Below, piece after piece: positions 1-9,569 of a stretch of 64,000 nucleotides of DNA. Every line of letters begins with the position of its first letter. The first letter of the stretch is position 1. Where the stretch lies: positions 1 through 64,000 of the forward strand of contig NZ_CAMLOV010000005.1 of assembly GCF_946481715.1 (NCBI RefSeq). The letters are read 5' to 3'. A model generated the notes under the pieces. That model worked only from the letters and a program-made list of their open reading frames with translations, was not told where the DNA came from and made no database searches. The position numbers and the translations under genes are program-made. This DNA comes from an uncultured Mucilaginibacter sp. GTDB taxonomy: Bacteria > Bacteroidota > Bacteroidia > Sphingobacteriales > Sphingobacteriaceae.

Positions 1-60
1 AAATACATAACAGGATTATATCAAAATCTGTAAACTTTTTTTAGGACGATACAGACAAAA

Positions 61-216
61 GTGTTCCACCCGGGGTGTTCCAAAGCGTTTCACCGTTTAT
101 ATAAAGTGCTGAATATCAACAATAATACCGTTCCAGGATGTTCCACAAAATTACTTAAATAACTGACAATCAACAATAACGCTGTTCCAAAGTGTTCCAC
201 ATCCAAAGTGGAACAC
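61..216. repeat. Degenerate TGTTCCA repeat cluster ending in a hairpin
   Basis: TGTTCCA (or GTTCCA) occurs in pairs at about 62/76, 129/139 and 183/193. The last two pairs are spaced 10 nt apart, one helical turn. The copies near 108-152 and 162-206 align with each other (shared core ATCAACAATAA, then the TTCCA pair), giving a direct repeat of roughly 54-nt period. The last copy forms a perfect 9-bp hairpin, 192-200 with 208-216, 7-nt loop. It lies just downstream of the AraC gene's 3' end, so it may end that transcript, or it may be a binding-site array for a gene beyond the window edge. The function is not known. Confidence 0.5.
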
Positions 217-258
217 CTAAGAGCCAGGCAGGCCTTAGAAAAAAGCCAGCATTATCGG

Positions 259-1125
259 CTAATTTTTAAAGGCCTTCTGATACATTAGCGGGCTTTTGCC
301 GGTTATCTCTTTAAAGTATTTGTGGAAGCTGGCAAAATTGTAATAGCCGCTCTGGTAACAGATCTCTTTTACGTGCAGTTTATCTTCTATCAGCAGTTTG
401 CAGGCATGGCCTATCCGTATCTCGTTAATAAAGCGCGAGTAGGTTTTACGGCTGCGTAGTTTAAAATATTTGCAGAACGATTTTGGGCTGATACGGGCAA
501 CCTCGGCAATTTCCTCTAAAGATATTTTCTTTTTAAAATTAGCTATCGAATAATTATAAATATCATGTATCCTGTTCTTCTCGGGCTCCTGAAAATTATG
601 ACTAAAACCAATCGATGCAAGCCGGGCTACTTCTTTGCACTCGCCAATGGCCTGCAGCGCTTCCATTAATAATATAATTTTACGCGAACCTTCGGCACCG
701 AGTATTTTCTCTACCAGTTGCCCTATTGCTTGTTTGTCGCCACCAGCAATTTTAACACCGCGCTCGGCCAGGTCGATAATAGATCTGATGCCGCTGTTTT
801 CGGGTAGGTTTATAAAGGCCTCGCCCCAAAAATTGCGGTCGAAATGCACTACGCTTACATCAGTATTGGCTGTTCCATCGTTGTTGAAATACCGCTCGTC
901 AAATTTCCAATAGTGCGGAAGGTTGGGGCCAAGCAGCACCACATCGCCATTTCCAAACGTGCTTATGTTATCGCCCACAAATTGGGTTCCGCCACCATTT
1001 TTAAAATATACCAGCTCCACTTCGGCATGATAGTGCCAGCGGTTGTTAACGTTTGGTGCAGTATCCCTCCGCGCGCTAAAAGAACTGGCGGCATCCTGCG
1101 ATAACTTCAGTAGTTGAGGTTTCAT
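259..1125 (-). CDS. AraC-family transcriptional regulator
   Basis: A 288-residue protein with the two-part AraC layout. The N-terminal cupin-like ligand-binding region has a histidine-rich turn at about residues 30-36 (WHYHAEVE). The C-terminal double helix-turn-helix spans about 200-285 (first helix EEIAEVARISPKSFCKYFK, then KEICYQSGYYNFASFHKYFK). Proteins of this build bind a small molecule, usually a sugar, and activate nearby catabolic genes. It lies tail-side of the xylBA operon on the same strand but has its own upstream region (1126-1307) after the operon's terminator, so it is probably transcribed separately. Its ligand is unknown; a role in pentose or plant-glycan use is an inference from position only. 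Confidence 0.9.
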   Translation of the reverse strand: MKPQLLKLSQDAASSFSARRDTAPNVNNRWHYHAEVELVYFKNGGGTQFVGDNISTFGNGDVVLLGPNLPHYWKFDERYFNNDGTANTDVSVVHFDRNFWGEAFINLPENSGIRSIIDLAERGVKIAGGDKQAIGQLVEKILGAEGSRKIILLMEALQAIGECKEVARLASIGFSHNFQEPEKNRIHDIYNYSIANFKKKISLEEIAEVARISPKSFCKYFKLRSRKTYSRFINEIRIGHACKLLIEDKLHVKEICYQSGYYNFASFHKYFKEITGKSPLMYQKAFKN

Positions 1126-1307
1126 TTACTTAATGGCCATTAAAGGGGCGGCATTGATTTATGGGTACAATTAAATAAATAATACGCAAAACGCCGCATT
1201 TAATTGTTATTTTACCAATATCACTTAATAATTAGGTAATTAAGCAAAATTATGCCGGTAACTATTTGCTTTTTAAGTATGGTATTACCGACACTATAAA
1301 ACAAAAA

Positions 1308-1337
1308 GAGAGGCAGCACAAATTTGTACTACCTCTC
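1308..1337 (-). terminator. Terminator of the xylBA operon
   Basis: A 15-bp stem (1308-1322 with 1323-1337) closes completely in minus-strand RNA if two G-U pairs are allowed, and is followed by a run of five T on that strand. It starts about 53 nt beyond the xylA stop codon. Confidence 0.75.
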
Positions 1338-1389
1338 AAATCATATCGTATTTTCCGCGCAAGGCGTAACTGCCCGCCGGTTTTGAAAC

Positions 1390-2718
1390 CTATATGTAGC
1401 GGTTTACCAGGTTCTCCAGGTATTCCTGCCTGCCGCTTTTGGCTGCCGGCTCGCCATTGCTTGCTGCATAGTTGCGCAAATCTTCTAACGAAAGCTTGCC
1501 GTTTTCATAATCCTTTCCAGCGCCGCTGTCGAACGATGCGTAACGGTCTGTCCGTACTTTTTTGTAGTCGGATTTTTGCAGGATGTTATCCGCAATGATC
1601 AATGCCCTTGCAAACACGTCCATCCCGCCAACATGGGCGTAGAAAAGGTCTGCAGGGTCGGTAGAGTTACGACGGATCTTCGCATCAAAGTTGATGCCTC
1701 CGCCTGCAAAGCCACCTGCCTCTAATATGATCAGCATGTACTCTGCCACTTCATTCACATCGTTCGGGAACTGGTCGGTATCCCAGCCGTTTTGTGTATC
1801 GCCGCGGTTAGCGTCTATCGAACCCAGCATGCCGCTATCGGCAGCTACCTGCAATTCGTGCTGGAACGTGTGCCCGGCCAAAGTGGCGTGGTTTACTTCC
1901 AGGTTCAGTTTAAAGTCGTCGGTCAAGCCGTATTTCTGTAAAAAGCCAAATACGGTGGCAGCATCGTAATCGTACTGGTGCTTAGTTGGCTCGCAAGGTT
2001 TCGGCTCGATAAAGAAAGTGCCTTTAAAGCCTTGCTTGCGGGCGTAATCTTTCGCCGTATGCAGGAATTTGGCTAGGTGCTCCTGCTCGCGTTTCATATC
2101 AGTATTCAGCAGGCTCATATAGCCTTCGCGCCCGCCCCAGAAAACGTAGTTTTCGCCGCCAAGGGCTATGGTAGCGTCAATGGCAGCTTTTACCTGCGCG
2201 CCGGCATGCGCCAACACATGGAAATCGGGGTTGGTGGATGCGCCGTTCATATAACGGGCATGGCTGAATACGTTGGCAGTACCCCACAGTAGTTTTACGC
2301 CACTGGCGGCTTGTTTTTGCTTAGCGTACTCTACCAAAGCTTGCAGGCGTTTTTCGTTATCAGCTACGTCGTTTGTATAATCAACCACGTCTATATCGTG
2401 AAAGCAGTAGTACGGCAGGTTCATTTTGGTAATGAACTCGAATGCTGCATCCATTTTATCTTTGGCGCGCTCAACTGCGTCTGCCTTGGCATCCCATGGG
2501 AAGATATGCGTTGCACCGCCAAAAGGGTCGGCGCCGCTGCCATTGAATGAGTGCCAGTAAGAACAGGCAAAGCGCAAGTGCTCTTTCATGCTTTTGCCGG
2601 CTACTACTTTGTCCGCATCATACCAGCGGAATGCCAGTGGGTTGTCTGACTCCAGCCCTTCATAATTTATTTGCCCTATTCCTTTAAAGAATTCTTTTTC
2701 GCCTGTTACAATTGCCAT
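1390..2718 (-). CDS. xylA: Xylose isomerase
   Basis: A 442-residue class II xylose isomerase, which interconverts D-xylose and D-xylulose in the cytoplasm using two divalent metals. The active-site motif FHDIDV places the catalytic His at 107 and its partner Asp at 110. The metal-binding stretch with [15 protein letters not shown] lies near residue 235, and the C-terminal [10 protein letters not shown] motif is present. The length matches the family. The ATG start gives [11 protein letters not shown], standard for Bacteroidota homologues. It follows xylB by 51 bp and ends in a strong terminator, so the two form one operon. Identification is secure. Confidence 0.97.
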   Translation of the reverse strand: MAIVTGEKEFFKGIGQINYEGLESDNPLAFRWYDADKVVAGKSMKEHLRFACSYWHSFNGSGADPFGGATHIFPWDAKADAVERAKDKMDAAFEFITKMNLPYYCFHDIDVVDYTNDVADNEKRLQALVEYAKQKQAASGVKLLWGTANVFSHARYMNGASTNPDFHVLAHAGAQVKAAIDATIALGGENYVFWGGREGYMSLLNTDMKREQEHLAKFLHTAKDYARKQGFKGTFFIEPKPCEPTKHQYDYDAATVFGFLQKYGLTDDFKLNLEVNHATLAGHTFQHELQVAADSGMLGSIDANRGDTQNGWDTDQFPNDVNEVAEYMLIILEAGGFAGGGINFDAKIRRNSTDPADLFYAHVGGMDVFARALIIADNILQKSDYKKVRTDRYASFDSGAGKDYENGKLSLEDLRNYAASNGEPAAKSGRQEYLENLVNRYI

Positions 2719-2769
2719 TTTATAGAAATTTAATGTTTTTTGGTTTTATAGTAATTTTAGTTTTTTTTA

Positions 2770-4251
2770 TTAATCAGCTAAATGCTTGTCGAGGATGGCT
2801 TTCCAATCCTGGTAAACTTCCTCAAAGGCTTCGGTGTTTTTTGGCTCTACATAAGCTTCCGCATTAGTATTGCTAAACGCCTCAGCAGCCGAAGCAAAAA
2901 TCTCGGCACCTATACCGGCCCCTATGGCTGCCCCAAGGCTGCCGTCGTTATTGTAAAGCTCTACTGCCAAGCCCGTAGCATCTACAAACGATTCGGTAAA
3001 AACATTGCTCAGGAACATGTTTGATTTGCCCGCCCTTACAACGCTTGGGCTCATCCCATTCTCCCGCATAATATCCAGCCCGTAACGGAATGCACAGGCA
3101 ATACCTTCCTGCGCCGCGCGGAAAACATGCGCCGGTGTATGCAGGTTAAGGTCGATATTGTGCAAATGCGCGCCAACTTGTTTATTGTTCAGCATCCGCT
3201 CGGCGCCATTTCCAAATGGAAGTATCCGCAAGCCGCCGCTGCCAATTGGTGCTTTCGCCGCTTCGGCATTCATTTGGCTGTAGCTAATGTTATTTGCAAA
3301 GGTGTTTCTTACCCAGCGGTAAAGGCTACCCGTTCCGTTTATGCAAAGCAAAACGCCAAGGCGTTTCTGTTCGTTGGTATAATTAACATGCGCAAACGTG
3401 TTTACGCGCGATTGAGGGTCGTAAGCCAGTTCGTTGCTTACACCATATATGACGCCGGATGTGCCTGCCGTAGCTGCTACTTCGCCGGGATTTAGTACGT
3501 TTAAAGATAACGCATTATTAGGCTGGTCGCCTGCTTTGTAGGTTACCGGTATGCCGGTTGTTAGCTGCAATGCAGCAGCTACATCGGCAGTGACCCTGCC
3601 ATGCGAAGAAAACACCGGTTTTACTACCGGGAAGAGGCCGTCGTCGAAACCAAAATAATCGGTAATGTCTTTTGATAGCCCGTTGAACCGGAAATCGAAG
3701 AAGATACCTTCGGACAATGCCGAGGCGGAAGTTGTTGCTTCGCCGGTGAGTTTCATGGCAATAAAATCGCCGGGGAGCATCACTTTATCTATTTGCGCAT
3801 AAATTTCCGGCTCGTTCTGTTTTACCCATGCCAGTTTTGATGCCGTAAAATTACCGGGCGAGTTGAGCATGTGCGACAAGCAGGCTTCATGCCCGATATC
3901 TTCAAATGCCTTATCGCCTATAGCTACCGCGCGGCTATCGCACCAAATGATGCTGTTGCGCAGCACCTGGCGGTCTTTATTTACCAAAACCAGCCCGTGC
4001 ATTTGGTATGCAATGCCAATAGCTGCAATATCTTTGGGATTGTAGCCACCTTTTTTATGGCATAATGCTATGGCCTGCCCGGTTTGCTGCCACCACATAT
4101 CGGGTGCCTGCTCTGCCCAGCCTGTTTGCAAAGAGATGATCGGCGATTCTTCCTCCGGGTACTGGGCACTGGCTATGGATTGCCCCGTAGCAACATCGAT
4201 CACAGACACTTTGACAGACGAGGTACCCAAATCGATTCCTAAAAGCAGCAT
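2770..4251 (-). CDS. xylB: Xylulokinase (FGGY family)
   Basis: A 493-residue FGGY carbohydrate kinase, predicted to phosphorylate D-xylulose to xylulose 5-phosphate for the pentose phosphate pathway. It opens with the phosphate-binding motif GIDLGTSSVK. The substrate motif QMHG is at about 83-86, and the predicted catalytic Asp is 242 in the AGDQPNN motif. The second actin-like domain carries GGLRILPFGNGAERM. It is the first gene of xylB-xylA and is divergent from the LacI-type regulator at 4359, with a candidate operator between them. The pairing with xylA distinguishes it from glycerol or gluconate kinases of the same family. Confidence 0.95.
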   Translation of the reverse strand: MLLLGIDLGTSSVKVSVIDVATGQSIASAQYPEEESPIISLQTGWAEQAPDMWWQQTGQAIALCHKKGGYNPKDIAAIGIAYQMHGLVLVNKDRQVLRNSIIWCDSRAVAIGDKAFEDIGHEACLSHMLNSPGNFTASKLAWVKQNEPEIYAQIDKVMLPGDFIAMKLTGEATTSASALSEGIFFDFRFNGLSKDITDYFGFDDGLFPVVKPVFSSHGRVTADVAAALQLTTGIPVTYKAGDQPNNALSLNVLNPGEVAATAGTSGVIYGVSNELAYDPQSRVNTFAHVNYTNEQKRLGVLLCINGTGSLYRWVRNTFANNISYSQMNAEAAKAPIGSGGLRILPFGNGAERMLNNKQVGAHLHNIDLNLHTPAHVFRAAQEGIACAFRYGLDIMRENGMSPSVVRAGKSNMFLSNVFTESFVDATGLAVELYNNDGSLGAAIGAGIGAEIFASAAEAFSNTNAEAYVEPKNTEAFEEVYQDWKAILDKHLAD

Positions 4252-4310
4252 TTATTTGTATTTTGTGAATTTTTATAATTGATTGGGGTAAAATTAAATT
4301 ATTTTTTAGA

Positions 4311-4330
4311 TATGCAATCGATTGTTGATA
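4311..4330. promoter_or_regulatory. Candidate LacI-type operator between xylB and its regulator
   Basis: The perfect 10-bp palindrome CAATCGATTG (4315-4324) has the central CG and A/T-rich arms expected for LacI/PurR-family sites. It sits in the 107-bp divergent region between xylB and the LacI-type gene, the usual place for an autoregulated local repressor. No binding has been shown. Confidence 0.5.
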
Positions 4331-4358
4331 TTTATTTTTCCGATTTTTGCAATTAACT

Positions 4359-5390
4359 ATGAAACCTAAAAAAAGAGTAACCATTTACGATATTGCCGCC
4401 AAGCTAAATGTTACTCCTTCATCTGTATCGCGGGCGCTTAATAACAGCAATTATGTTAATGAGGCCACTAAGCAGCTCATCTTAAAAACGGCACAAGAAT
4501 TAAACTATAAAAGGAATACGCTTGCATCCAACTTGCGCAAAGGGCAAAGCAAAACCATTGGCGTGGTTGTACCCCGTATAAACCAAAACTTTTTTGCCAA
4601 TATCATCTCGGGTATAGAGGACGTTACCTATAAGCAGGGGTATAATCTGATCATATGCCAATCGAACGAACTTTATGAGCGTGAGGTGCAATGCATCAAT
4701 ACGTTGATAAACCATGATGTAGATTGTATCGTTATATCCATATCGGTACAAACAACTGATTACAGCCATTTAAAAAATGTAATGGAACACAATATCCAAC
4801 TGATACAGTTTGACCGTGTTGCTGATGAGCTGGAAACGCTAAAGGTACTGAACGATAACGAGCAGGCCACATTTGAGGCAGTGAGCCATATGATAAGCGA
4901 AGGCTACAGCCGAATTGCCCTTTTGGAAGGACCGCAAAACCTGAATATATTCCGGCAGCGGAAAGAGGGCTATCTGCGTGCATTAAAAACGCATGGAGTA
5001 ATGATAAACGAAGAACTTATTATAGAAAATGCCTGGACCAAAGAACTTGGGGCCAATGCCACCCGCAAACTCCTGAGCCTGCCAAATCCGCCGGATGCCG
5101 TATTTGCGTCTACATCTGATTTTTCGGCGCTCGGCGTACTGGAAGTTGCTACCGCGATGAATATAAAAGTACCTACAGACCTTGGTATCTGCGGTTATTC
5201 GAATGAGGATTTTACCGAAATTACCAGCCCCTCTATAACCACTATAGACCAGTTTAGTAATAACATGGGTAAAACCATAGCCAACCTTTACTTTCAGGAA
5301 ATGGAAAGCGCCGAAACGCTGGTAGTACATAAGGTAATCAGCATAAAACCAAAACTGATCATCCGTGCCTCAACACAAAGGGTAAAATAA
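4359..5390 (+). CDS. LacI-family transcriptional regulator, probable xylose repressor
   Basis: A 343-residue LacI/GalR protein. The N-terminal helix-turn-helix reads VTIYDIAAKLNVTPSSVSRALN (about residues 6-27, split here as VTIYDIAAKL then NVTPSSVSRALN) with the hinge helix after it. The C-terminal periplasmic-binding-like sugar domain begins near residue 60 (TIGVVVPRINQNFFANIISG). The reading frame extends 12 nt upstream to a TTG, but the ATG at 4359 gives the usual short basic lead (MKPKKRVTIYD) and is preferred. Divergent orientation from xylB-xylA suggests it represses that operon, with a xylose-related effector. Specificity is inferred from context. Confidence 0.92.
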   Translation: MKPKKRVTIYDIAAKLNVTPSSVSRALNNSNYVNEATKQLILKTAQELNYKRNTLASNLRKGQSKTIGVVVPRINQNFFANIISGIEDVTYKQGYNLIICQSNELYEREVQCINTLINHDVDCIVISISVQTTDYSHLKNVMEHNIQLIQFDRVADELETLKVLNDNEQATFEAVSHMISEGYSRIALLEGPQNLNIFRQRKEGYLRALKTHGVMINEELIIENAWTKELGANATRKLLSLPNPPDAVFASTSDFSALGVLEVATAMNIKVPTDLGICGYSNEDFTEITSPSITTIDQFSNNMGKTIANLYFQEMESAETLVVHKVISIKPKLIIRASTQRVK

Positions 5391-5496
5391 CCAGTTGGCT
5401 CAAACTAATAAACCTGCCTTGGGCCTGTTGCCAGAGGTACGCCCGTATACCAATGGCTACAAACCTATTTGGCTATTCTATTACTAAGAAACACTA

Positions 5497-7794
5497 TTAG
5501 TTTTTCAACCATTCCGAAGGTATCTCCTTCGGCTCCGAACCGTTCAGGCTGTATTTTAATTTCAGGGCAAAACCACCGCCGCCTTCAATAAAATCGAGCG
5601 CAACAGCCTGCAACCCTTTCTTTAAGGCAACCTGCCCGTTTTTTTCTATCGCGGCATGCAAGCCGTCGTTATCCACCACATCACGGGCGGCAATTTTTAA
5701 CGTACCGCCATCATCGCAGGTAAGGTAAAAGCTGTAAATACCATCTGCGGGGATATCAAAGTAACCCCGGTATTTTATAGCAAAGCTTGGCGCTTCGGCC
5801 TTTTTGGGTACCGTGATGCCTTGCACTGTGAACGTGGTATCGGGCTTGGTGGTGGGTATCAGCCCTGTGTTTTTGTAAAATTGCCTGTACTCGCTGCAAA
5901 TAAGCCCGTTTTGTACCTGTTGTACCGGGGCAGGTTCTGCCAGCGTTTGTTTTTGATATTGCAGGTCGTAAACATCGCCCATACCGCCATCTGGTTTAAA
6001 AGCAGCAACACGTATCCGCTGCGATGTTTTAATGATTAACGGCTCGTTTAATACAGCGGACGTCAGGTTTGGTAAAGTACCATCTGTAGTATAATGTATA
6101 GTTAAGCCGGGCAGGGGCTTTTTAATGTCAAGCGTATCCCGATCGGTAAACACATTGGAGGACAAAAATCCGTCAAGGTCGGGCAGCCGGTAATGTACCT
6201 TTAAAATATCCAGCCGCCCGTATTGCGCCATTAAGCGTTGCCTGTACGATGGGTAGTTTCGCTTATACGTCCACAGCACCTCGGCCAATGCGGTCATGCG
6301 TGGCATAAACATGTAATCGGCGCGGTTTTCTGTTGGGATGTATTCTGTCCAGATGTTAGCCTGGGCACCTATAATGTTCTTTGCCTCATCAGTTGTTAAA
6401 CCTTTCGGTATAATTTCAAAGTTGTAAACGTTGAGTATGGAATTCTTATCCGGCGGCACGTCAAAATACAATGGCGCGCCGGGTGTCATAATTACCTTGT
6501 TACCGTTCTTTGCCGCTTCTACAGGGGCTTTCGGCACCCAGGTACGCCAGTACATAATCACAGCTGTGTTACTTATACCACCTTCCAATACCTCGTCCCA
6601 CCCTATCAGTTTACGCCCTTTAGCGTTAAAAAACTTCTCCATATTATTAATGAAATAGCTTTGCAACTCGGCGGTATTTTTCAGTCCCTCCTTTTTCATC
6701 AGCGCTTTGCACTCTTCAGATTTTGCCCAAAGCGAGCGGTCGACCTCATCGCCACCAATGTGGATGTATTTGGATGGAAAAATATCCATTATTTCGCTAT
6801 ACACATCCTGCGCAAACTTAAAAGTTGATGGCAGGCATGGGCATATCGGCGTAGAAAACAATTCGCCAAATTTGCTTCCGCCATCGCAACTTAAATAAGG
6901 GTATTCGTTTATAGCGGCCATCATGTGGCCGGGCATGTCAATTTCAGGTATGATATCAATTTTGCGGGCAGCGGCATACGCAACCAATTCTTTCAGTTGG
7001 GCCTGGGTATAAAAACCGCCGTACAAAGTTTTGCCATTTTTTTGGATGATATGCGTTTTATCTATCTCAAAATCGGGGTTATCAGCGGCGCGTTTTATAC
7101 AGGCGCTATCCTGGTTATTGAAGGTACGCCAGGCTCCGTTTTCGGTCAGTTTAGGATATTTTTTTATCTCCACGCGCCAGCCCTGGTCATCGGTTAAATG
7201 CAGGTGGAACTTATTGAATTTATAAAGCGACATGATATCGATAAACTTATGCAAGTAGGCTATCGAGAAAAAATGCCTGGATACATCCAGGTGCATACCG
7301 CGGTAGGCGTACGCAGGTGCATCATTTATAGCAACGGCGGGCAAGCTTAAACTTTTTACCGCTTTAAGGCCGGCGCGTTCTGCTGTTGCCGGCAACAATT
7401 GCCTCAATGTTTGCACGCCCATAAACATCCCCCTGGCCGTTTTGGCCCAAATGGCCACCTGCGCCGGGGTTATCGTCAATTTATACCCTTCATCCGCTTT
7501 TATGCTACCATCATATTTAAGGCTGATAGATTTACCGCCGGCGGTTGTGCCATGCTTTAACTTTTTGCCGAAGCTATTGGCAAGCAACTGGTTTAAAATA
7601 GCTGCCTCGTTTTTAAAGGTAGCTGCTGCCGTTATTGTAGTGGCGGGCGTAATAACAAAGCTACCGCTGGCCGGCACCAGGTTGGAGGGGTACGGTACAA
7701 TCGGGTAGCGCATATCGGTTTGTTGCGCCGGGGCAGTTGCAACACCTAATGTTATAAAGGAACAAGCTAAAACTGCAGCTTTATATAATTTCAT
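5497..7794 (-). CDS. Secreted beta-N-acetylhexosaminidase (GH20) with PA14 domain
   Basis: A 765-residue enzyme of glycoside hydrolase family 20 that removes terminal GlcNAc or GalNAc by substrate-assisted catalysis. It has a signal peptide (about 1-25), a GH20b domain (about 30-160) and a TIM barrel with HLHLTDDQGWR near 198. The catalytic Asp-Glu pair is in HIGGDEVDRS (about 349-350). A chitobiase-like C-terminal module follows (about 565-620, YTTDGTLPN), then a PA14-type carbohydrate-binding domain (about 650-760). A TTG lies one codon upstream; the ATG is chosen. It starts 12 bp after the fucosidase gene, so the two are an operon acting on host- or fungus-type glycans with fucose and HexNAc. 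Confidence 0.93.
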   Translation of the reverse strand: MKLYKAAVLACSFITLGVATAPAQQTDMRYPIVPYPSNLVPASGSFVITPATTITAAATFKNEAAILNQLLANSFGKKLKHGTTAGGKSISLKYDGSIKADEGYKLTITPAQVAIWAKTARGMFMGVQTLRQLLPATAERAGLKAVKSLSLPAVAINDAPAYAYRGMHLDVSRHFFSIAYLHKFIDIMSLYKFNKFHLHLTDDQGWRVEIKKYPKLTENGAWRTFNNQDSACIKRAADNPDFEIDKTHIIQKNGKTLYGGFYTQAQLKELVAYAAARKIDIIPEIDMPGHMMAAINEYPYLSCDGGSKFGELFSTPICPCLPSTFKFAQDVYSEIMDIFPSKYIHIGGDEVDRSLWAKSEECKALMKKEGLKNTAELQSYFINNMEKFFNAKGRKLIGWDEVLEGGISNTAVIMYWRTWVPKAPVEAAKNGNKVIMTPGAPLYFDVPPDKNSILNVYNFEIIPKGLTTDEAKNIIGAQANIWTEYIPTENRADYMFMPRMTALAEVLWTYKRNYPSYRQRLMAQYGRLDILKVHYRLPDLDGFLSSNVFTDRDTLDIKKPLPGLTIHYTTDGTLPNLTSAVLNEPLIIKTSQRIRVAAFKPDGGMGDVYDLQYQKQTLAEPAPVQQVQNGLICSEYRQFYKNTGLIPTTKPDTTFTVQGITVPKKAEAPSFAIKYRGYFDIPADGIYSFYLTCDDGGTLKIAARDVVDNDGLHAAIEKNGQVALKKGLQAVALDFIEGGGGFALKLKYSLNGSEPKEIPSEWLKN

Positions 7795-7806
7795 CAAAGG
7801 GCTATT

Positions 7807-9249
7807 TTAGTACGTTATTTTTAAAGTTGCGGCGTAGTGGTTACCGGGATTATTTTGGATAGCTGCGGGAATGGTTATCGACAGGTCATCGCCCGTTTGT
7901 TTATATTTAAGGCTTTGCTTAGAACCCAGCATGGCTACTTTTTTAACCGCCTTTATGTTATTAAGCTTTACCGTTACAGTTTTGCCCAACTTCAATCCAT
8001 CATTATCGGCTAAAATAAAGCCGTATATGGTATTTGCGTTTTTTGCTTTGGTATAGTATATATTCCCTGTAGAATACGGAGCAACAGATTGTGAGCCGTA
8101 AATACCCTCGCCATTAATTTGCATCCAGGTGCTAACTTCTTTTAGGCGCGAGTACGCAACCGGATCCCAATCGCCATCGGGGCCGGGACCTATATTCAAT
8201 AACAAGTTACCTCCGCGCGATACGATCTTCACCAAAAGCTGTATAATTTGGGTTGCCGATTTGTAGTGATCATTTGGTACATAACTCCACGAATCGCCCA
8301 TAGTTATACAGGTTTCCCAGGGATGGTCCAGCGGAGTTTCGGGTACCTGCTGTTCGGGCGTGGTATAGTTTTCAAACTCGCCGGTTACGGTACGGTCTAC
8401 CACTATCAAACCGGGTTGTTTAGACCTGGCCATACCCACAATTTTAGCCATATCAATATCCTGGTTAAATTTGATGCCGCGTTGCCAGTCAATAGCGGTA
8501 TCGATAGTGTTTTTTGGCCTAACCCATCCGCCATCCAGCCAAAGTATATCAACCTTGCCATAATCTGTCATCAGTTCGCCTATTTGGTTATAGGTAAAAT
8601 CTTTAAACTTCTGCCATTTGTCGGGGTGCATTGCAGGGTCGTAGTTTACGTTGCGGTCTTTCGGCGGGAAATATGGCCACCAGTAATCTTCAGAATGCCA
8701 GTCGGGTTTGGAGAAATACGCGCCTATCATAAAATTTTCCTTACGGAAAGCATTAAAGATCTCGCTGGTAACATTACTGCGCGGATTGGCGGAGAACGGC
8801 GTTTTTACCGAGGTTATTTTATAATCTGTTTGTTTAGTATCAAACATGCTGAAGCCGTCGTGGTGCTTGGTGGTAAATATCACATACTTCATTCCTGCAA
8901 GTTTGGCGGCAGCTACCCATTTCTCCGGGTTAAACTTTGTTGGGTTAAAGGTGGTTTGGAGGTTTTCGTAGGCCTTTACGTATCCGTTATAAGTGGCGCC
9001 GTAGGGGCCTTTGCGCTGTGTCCAGCCTTCGTCTTCGGGGCAAATACTCCAGCTCTCTACCACGCCCCATTGGCTGTAAGTGCCCCAGTGCATAAATAGC
9101 CCAAACTTAAGGTCCTGCCAATTGCTTAGTTTTTTTTGCACCAATACATCCGTTGGCGCCTGGTAGGTTTTAGACATGTTGTGCTGCTGGCCAAGCAAAA
9201 CGGCAGTGTTTACCACCATCAAAAGCAAGGCGAAGGTTCTTTTTATCAT
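7807..9249 (-). CDS. Secreted alpha-L-fucosidase (GH29)
   Basis: A 480-residue GH29 retaining alpha-L-fucosidase with a signal peptide (about 1-21). Family motifs visible are FGLFMHWG (49-56), TTKHHDGF (127-133) and VDILWLDGG, where Asp239 matches the family nucleophile. A C-terminal beta-sandwich follows from about residue 370. It is the promoter-proximal gene of the fucosidase-hexosaminidase operon. Release of terminal fucose ahead of HexNAc removal fits stepwise exo-trimming of glycans. Linkage preference cannot be read from the sequence. Confidence 0.94.
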   Translation of the reverse strand: MIKRTFALLLMVVNTAVLLGQQHNMSKTYQAPTDVLVQKKLSNWQDLKFGLFMHWGTYSQWGVVESWSICPEDEGWTQRKGPYGATYNGYVKAYENLQTTFNPTKFNPEKWVAAAKLAGMKYVIFTTKHHDGFSMFDTKQTDYKITSVKTPFSANPRSNVTSEIFNAFRKENFMIGAYFSKPDWHSEDYWWPYFPPKDRNVNYDPAMHPDKWQKFKDFTYNQIGELMTDYGKVDILWLDGGWVRPKNTIDTAIDWQRGIKFNQDIDMAKIVGMARSKQPGLIVVDRTVTGEFENYTTPEQQVPETPLDHPWETCITMGDSWSYVPNDHYKSATQIIQLLVKIVSRGGNLLLNIGPGPDGDWDPVAYSRLKEVSTWMQINGEGIYGSQSVAPYSTGNIYYTKAKNANTIYGFILADNDGLKLGKTVTVKLNNIKAVKKVAMLGSKQSLKYKQTGDDLSITIPAAIQNNPGNHYAATLKITY

Positions 9250-9569
9250 CTGTTTATTTAATTTATATGGCGGTGATTTGTATTTATTGACAATTTTTTA
9301 CGCGTTTTTGCCTACACGGGCCCCATTTTAATAATAAGCGCAGCGTTTCTCTATAATTTTCATGTTAAAACATTGCAACTTATTGTATTTTATACACTTT
9401 GCGGGCTTTTTTTTGATTCAAATGCACTATTGCATTGCAAATTATCCTTTTCGCTTAATGTATTACTCACACTAAGTTGGCAATCTTTTTAAAAAAATTT
9501 AAAAAAGACGCAAAGTTGTTGTTATTTTCGGCTTAATGTCCTATTATTGTTACGTACAGGTTAAACGGC
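9250..9569. other. Divergent intergenic region, fucosidase / ECF sigma
   Basis: A 320-bp AT-rich region holding the promoters of the GH29-GH20 operon (leftward) and the ECF sigma gene (rightward). It includes the motif at 9459-9473 shared with the susC1 leader. No reading frame of note was seen. Confidence 0.6.
9457..9473 (+). promoter_or_regulatory. Copy 1 of shared TGTATnnCTCACACT motif (sigma leader)
   Basis: TGTATTACTCACACT at 9459-9473 matches TGTATCGCTCACACT at 10359-10373 at 13 of 15 positions. It lies about 100 nt before the ECF sigma gene. The wider element reads AATGT-N7-ACACT, an imperfect inverted repeat. Confidence 0.5.

Noticed and set aside
8248..9099. Plus-strand open frame of 283 codons over the fucosidase gene
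   Set aside because: It lies wholly antisense to a clear GH29 gene and its translation is rich in Cys, Tyr and His without domain signs.
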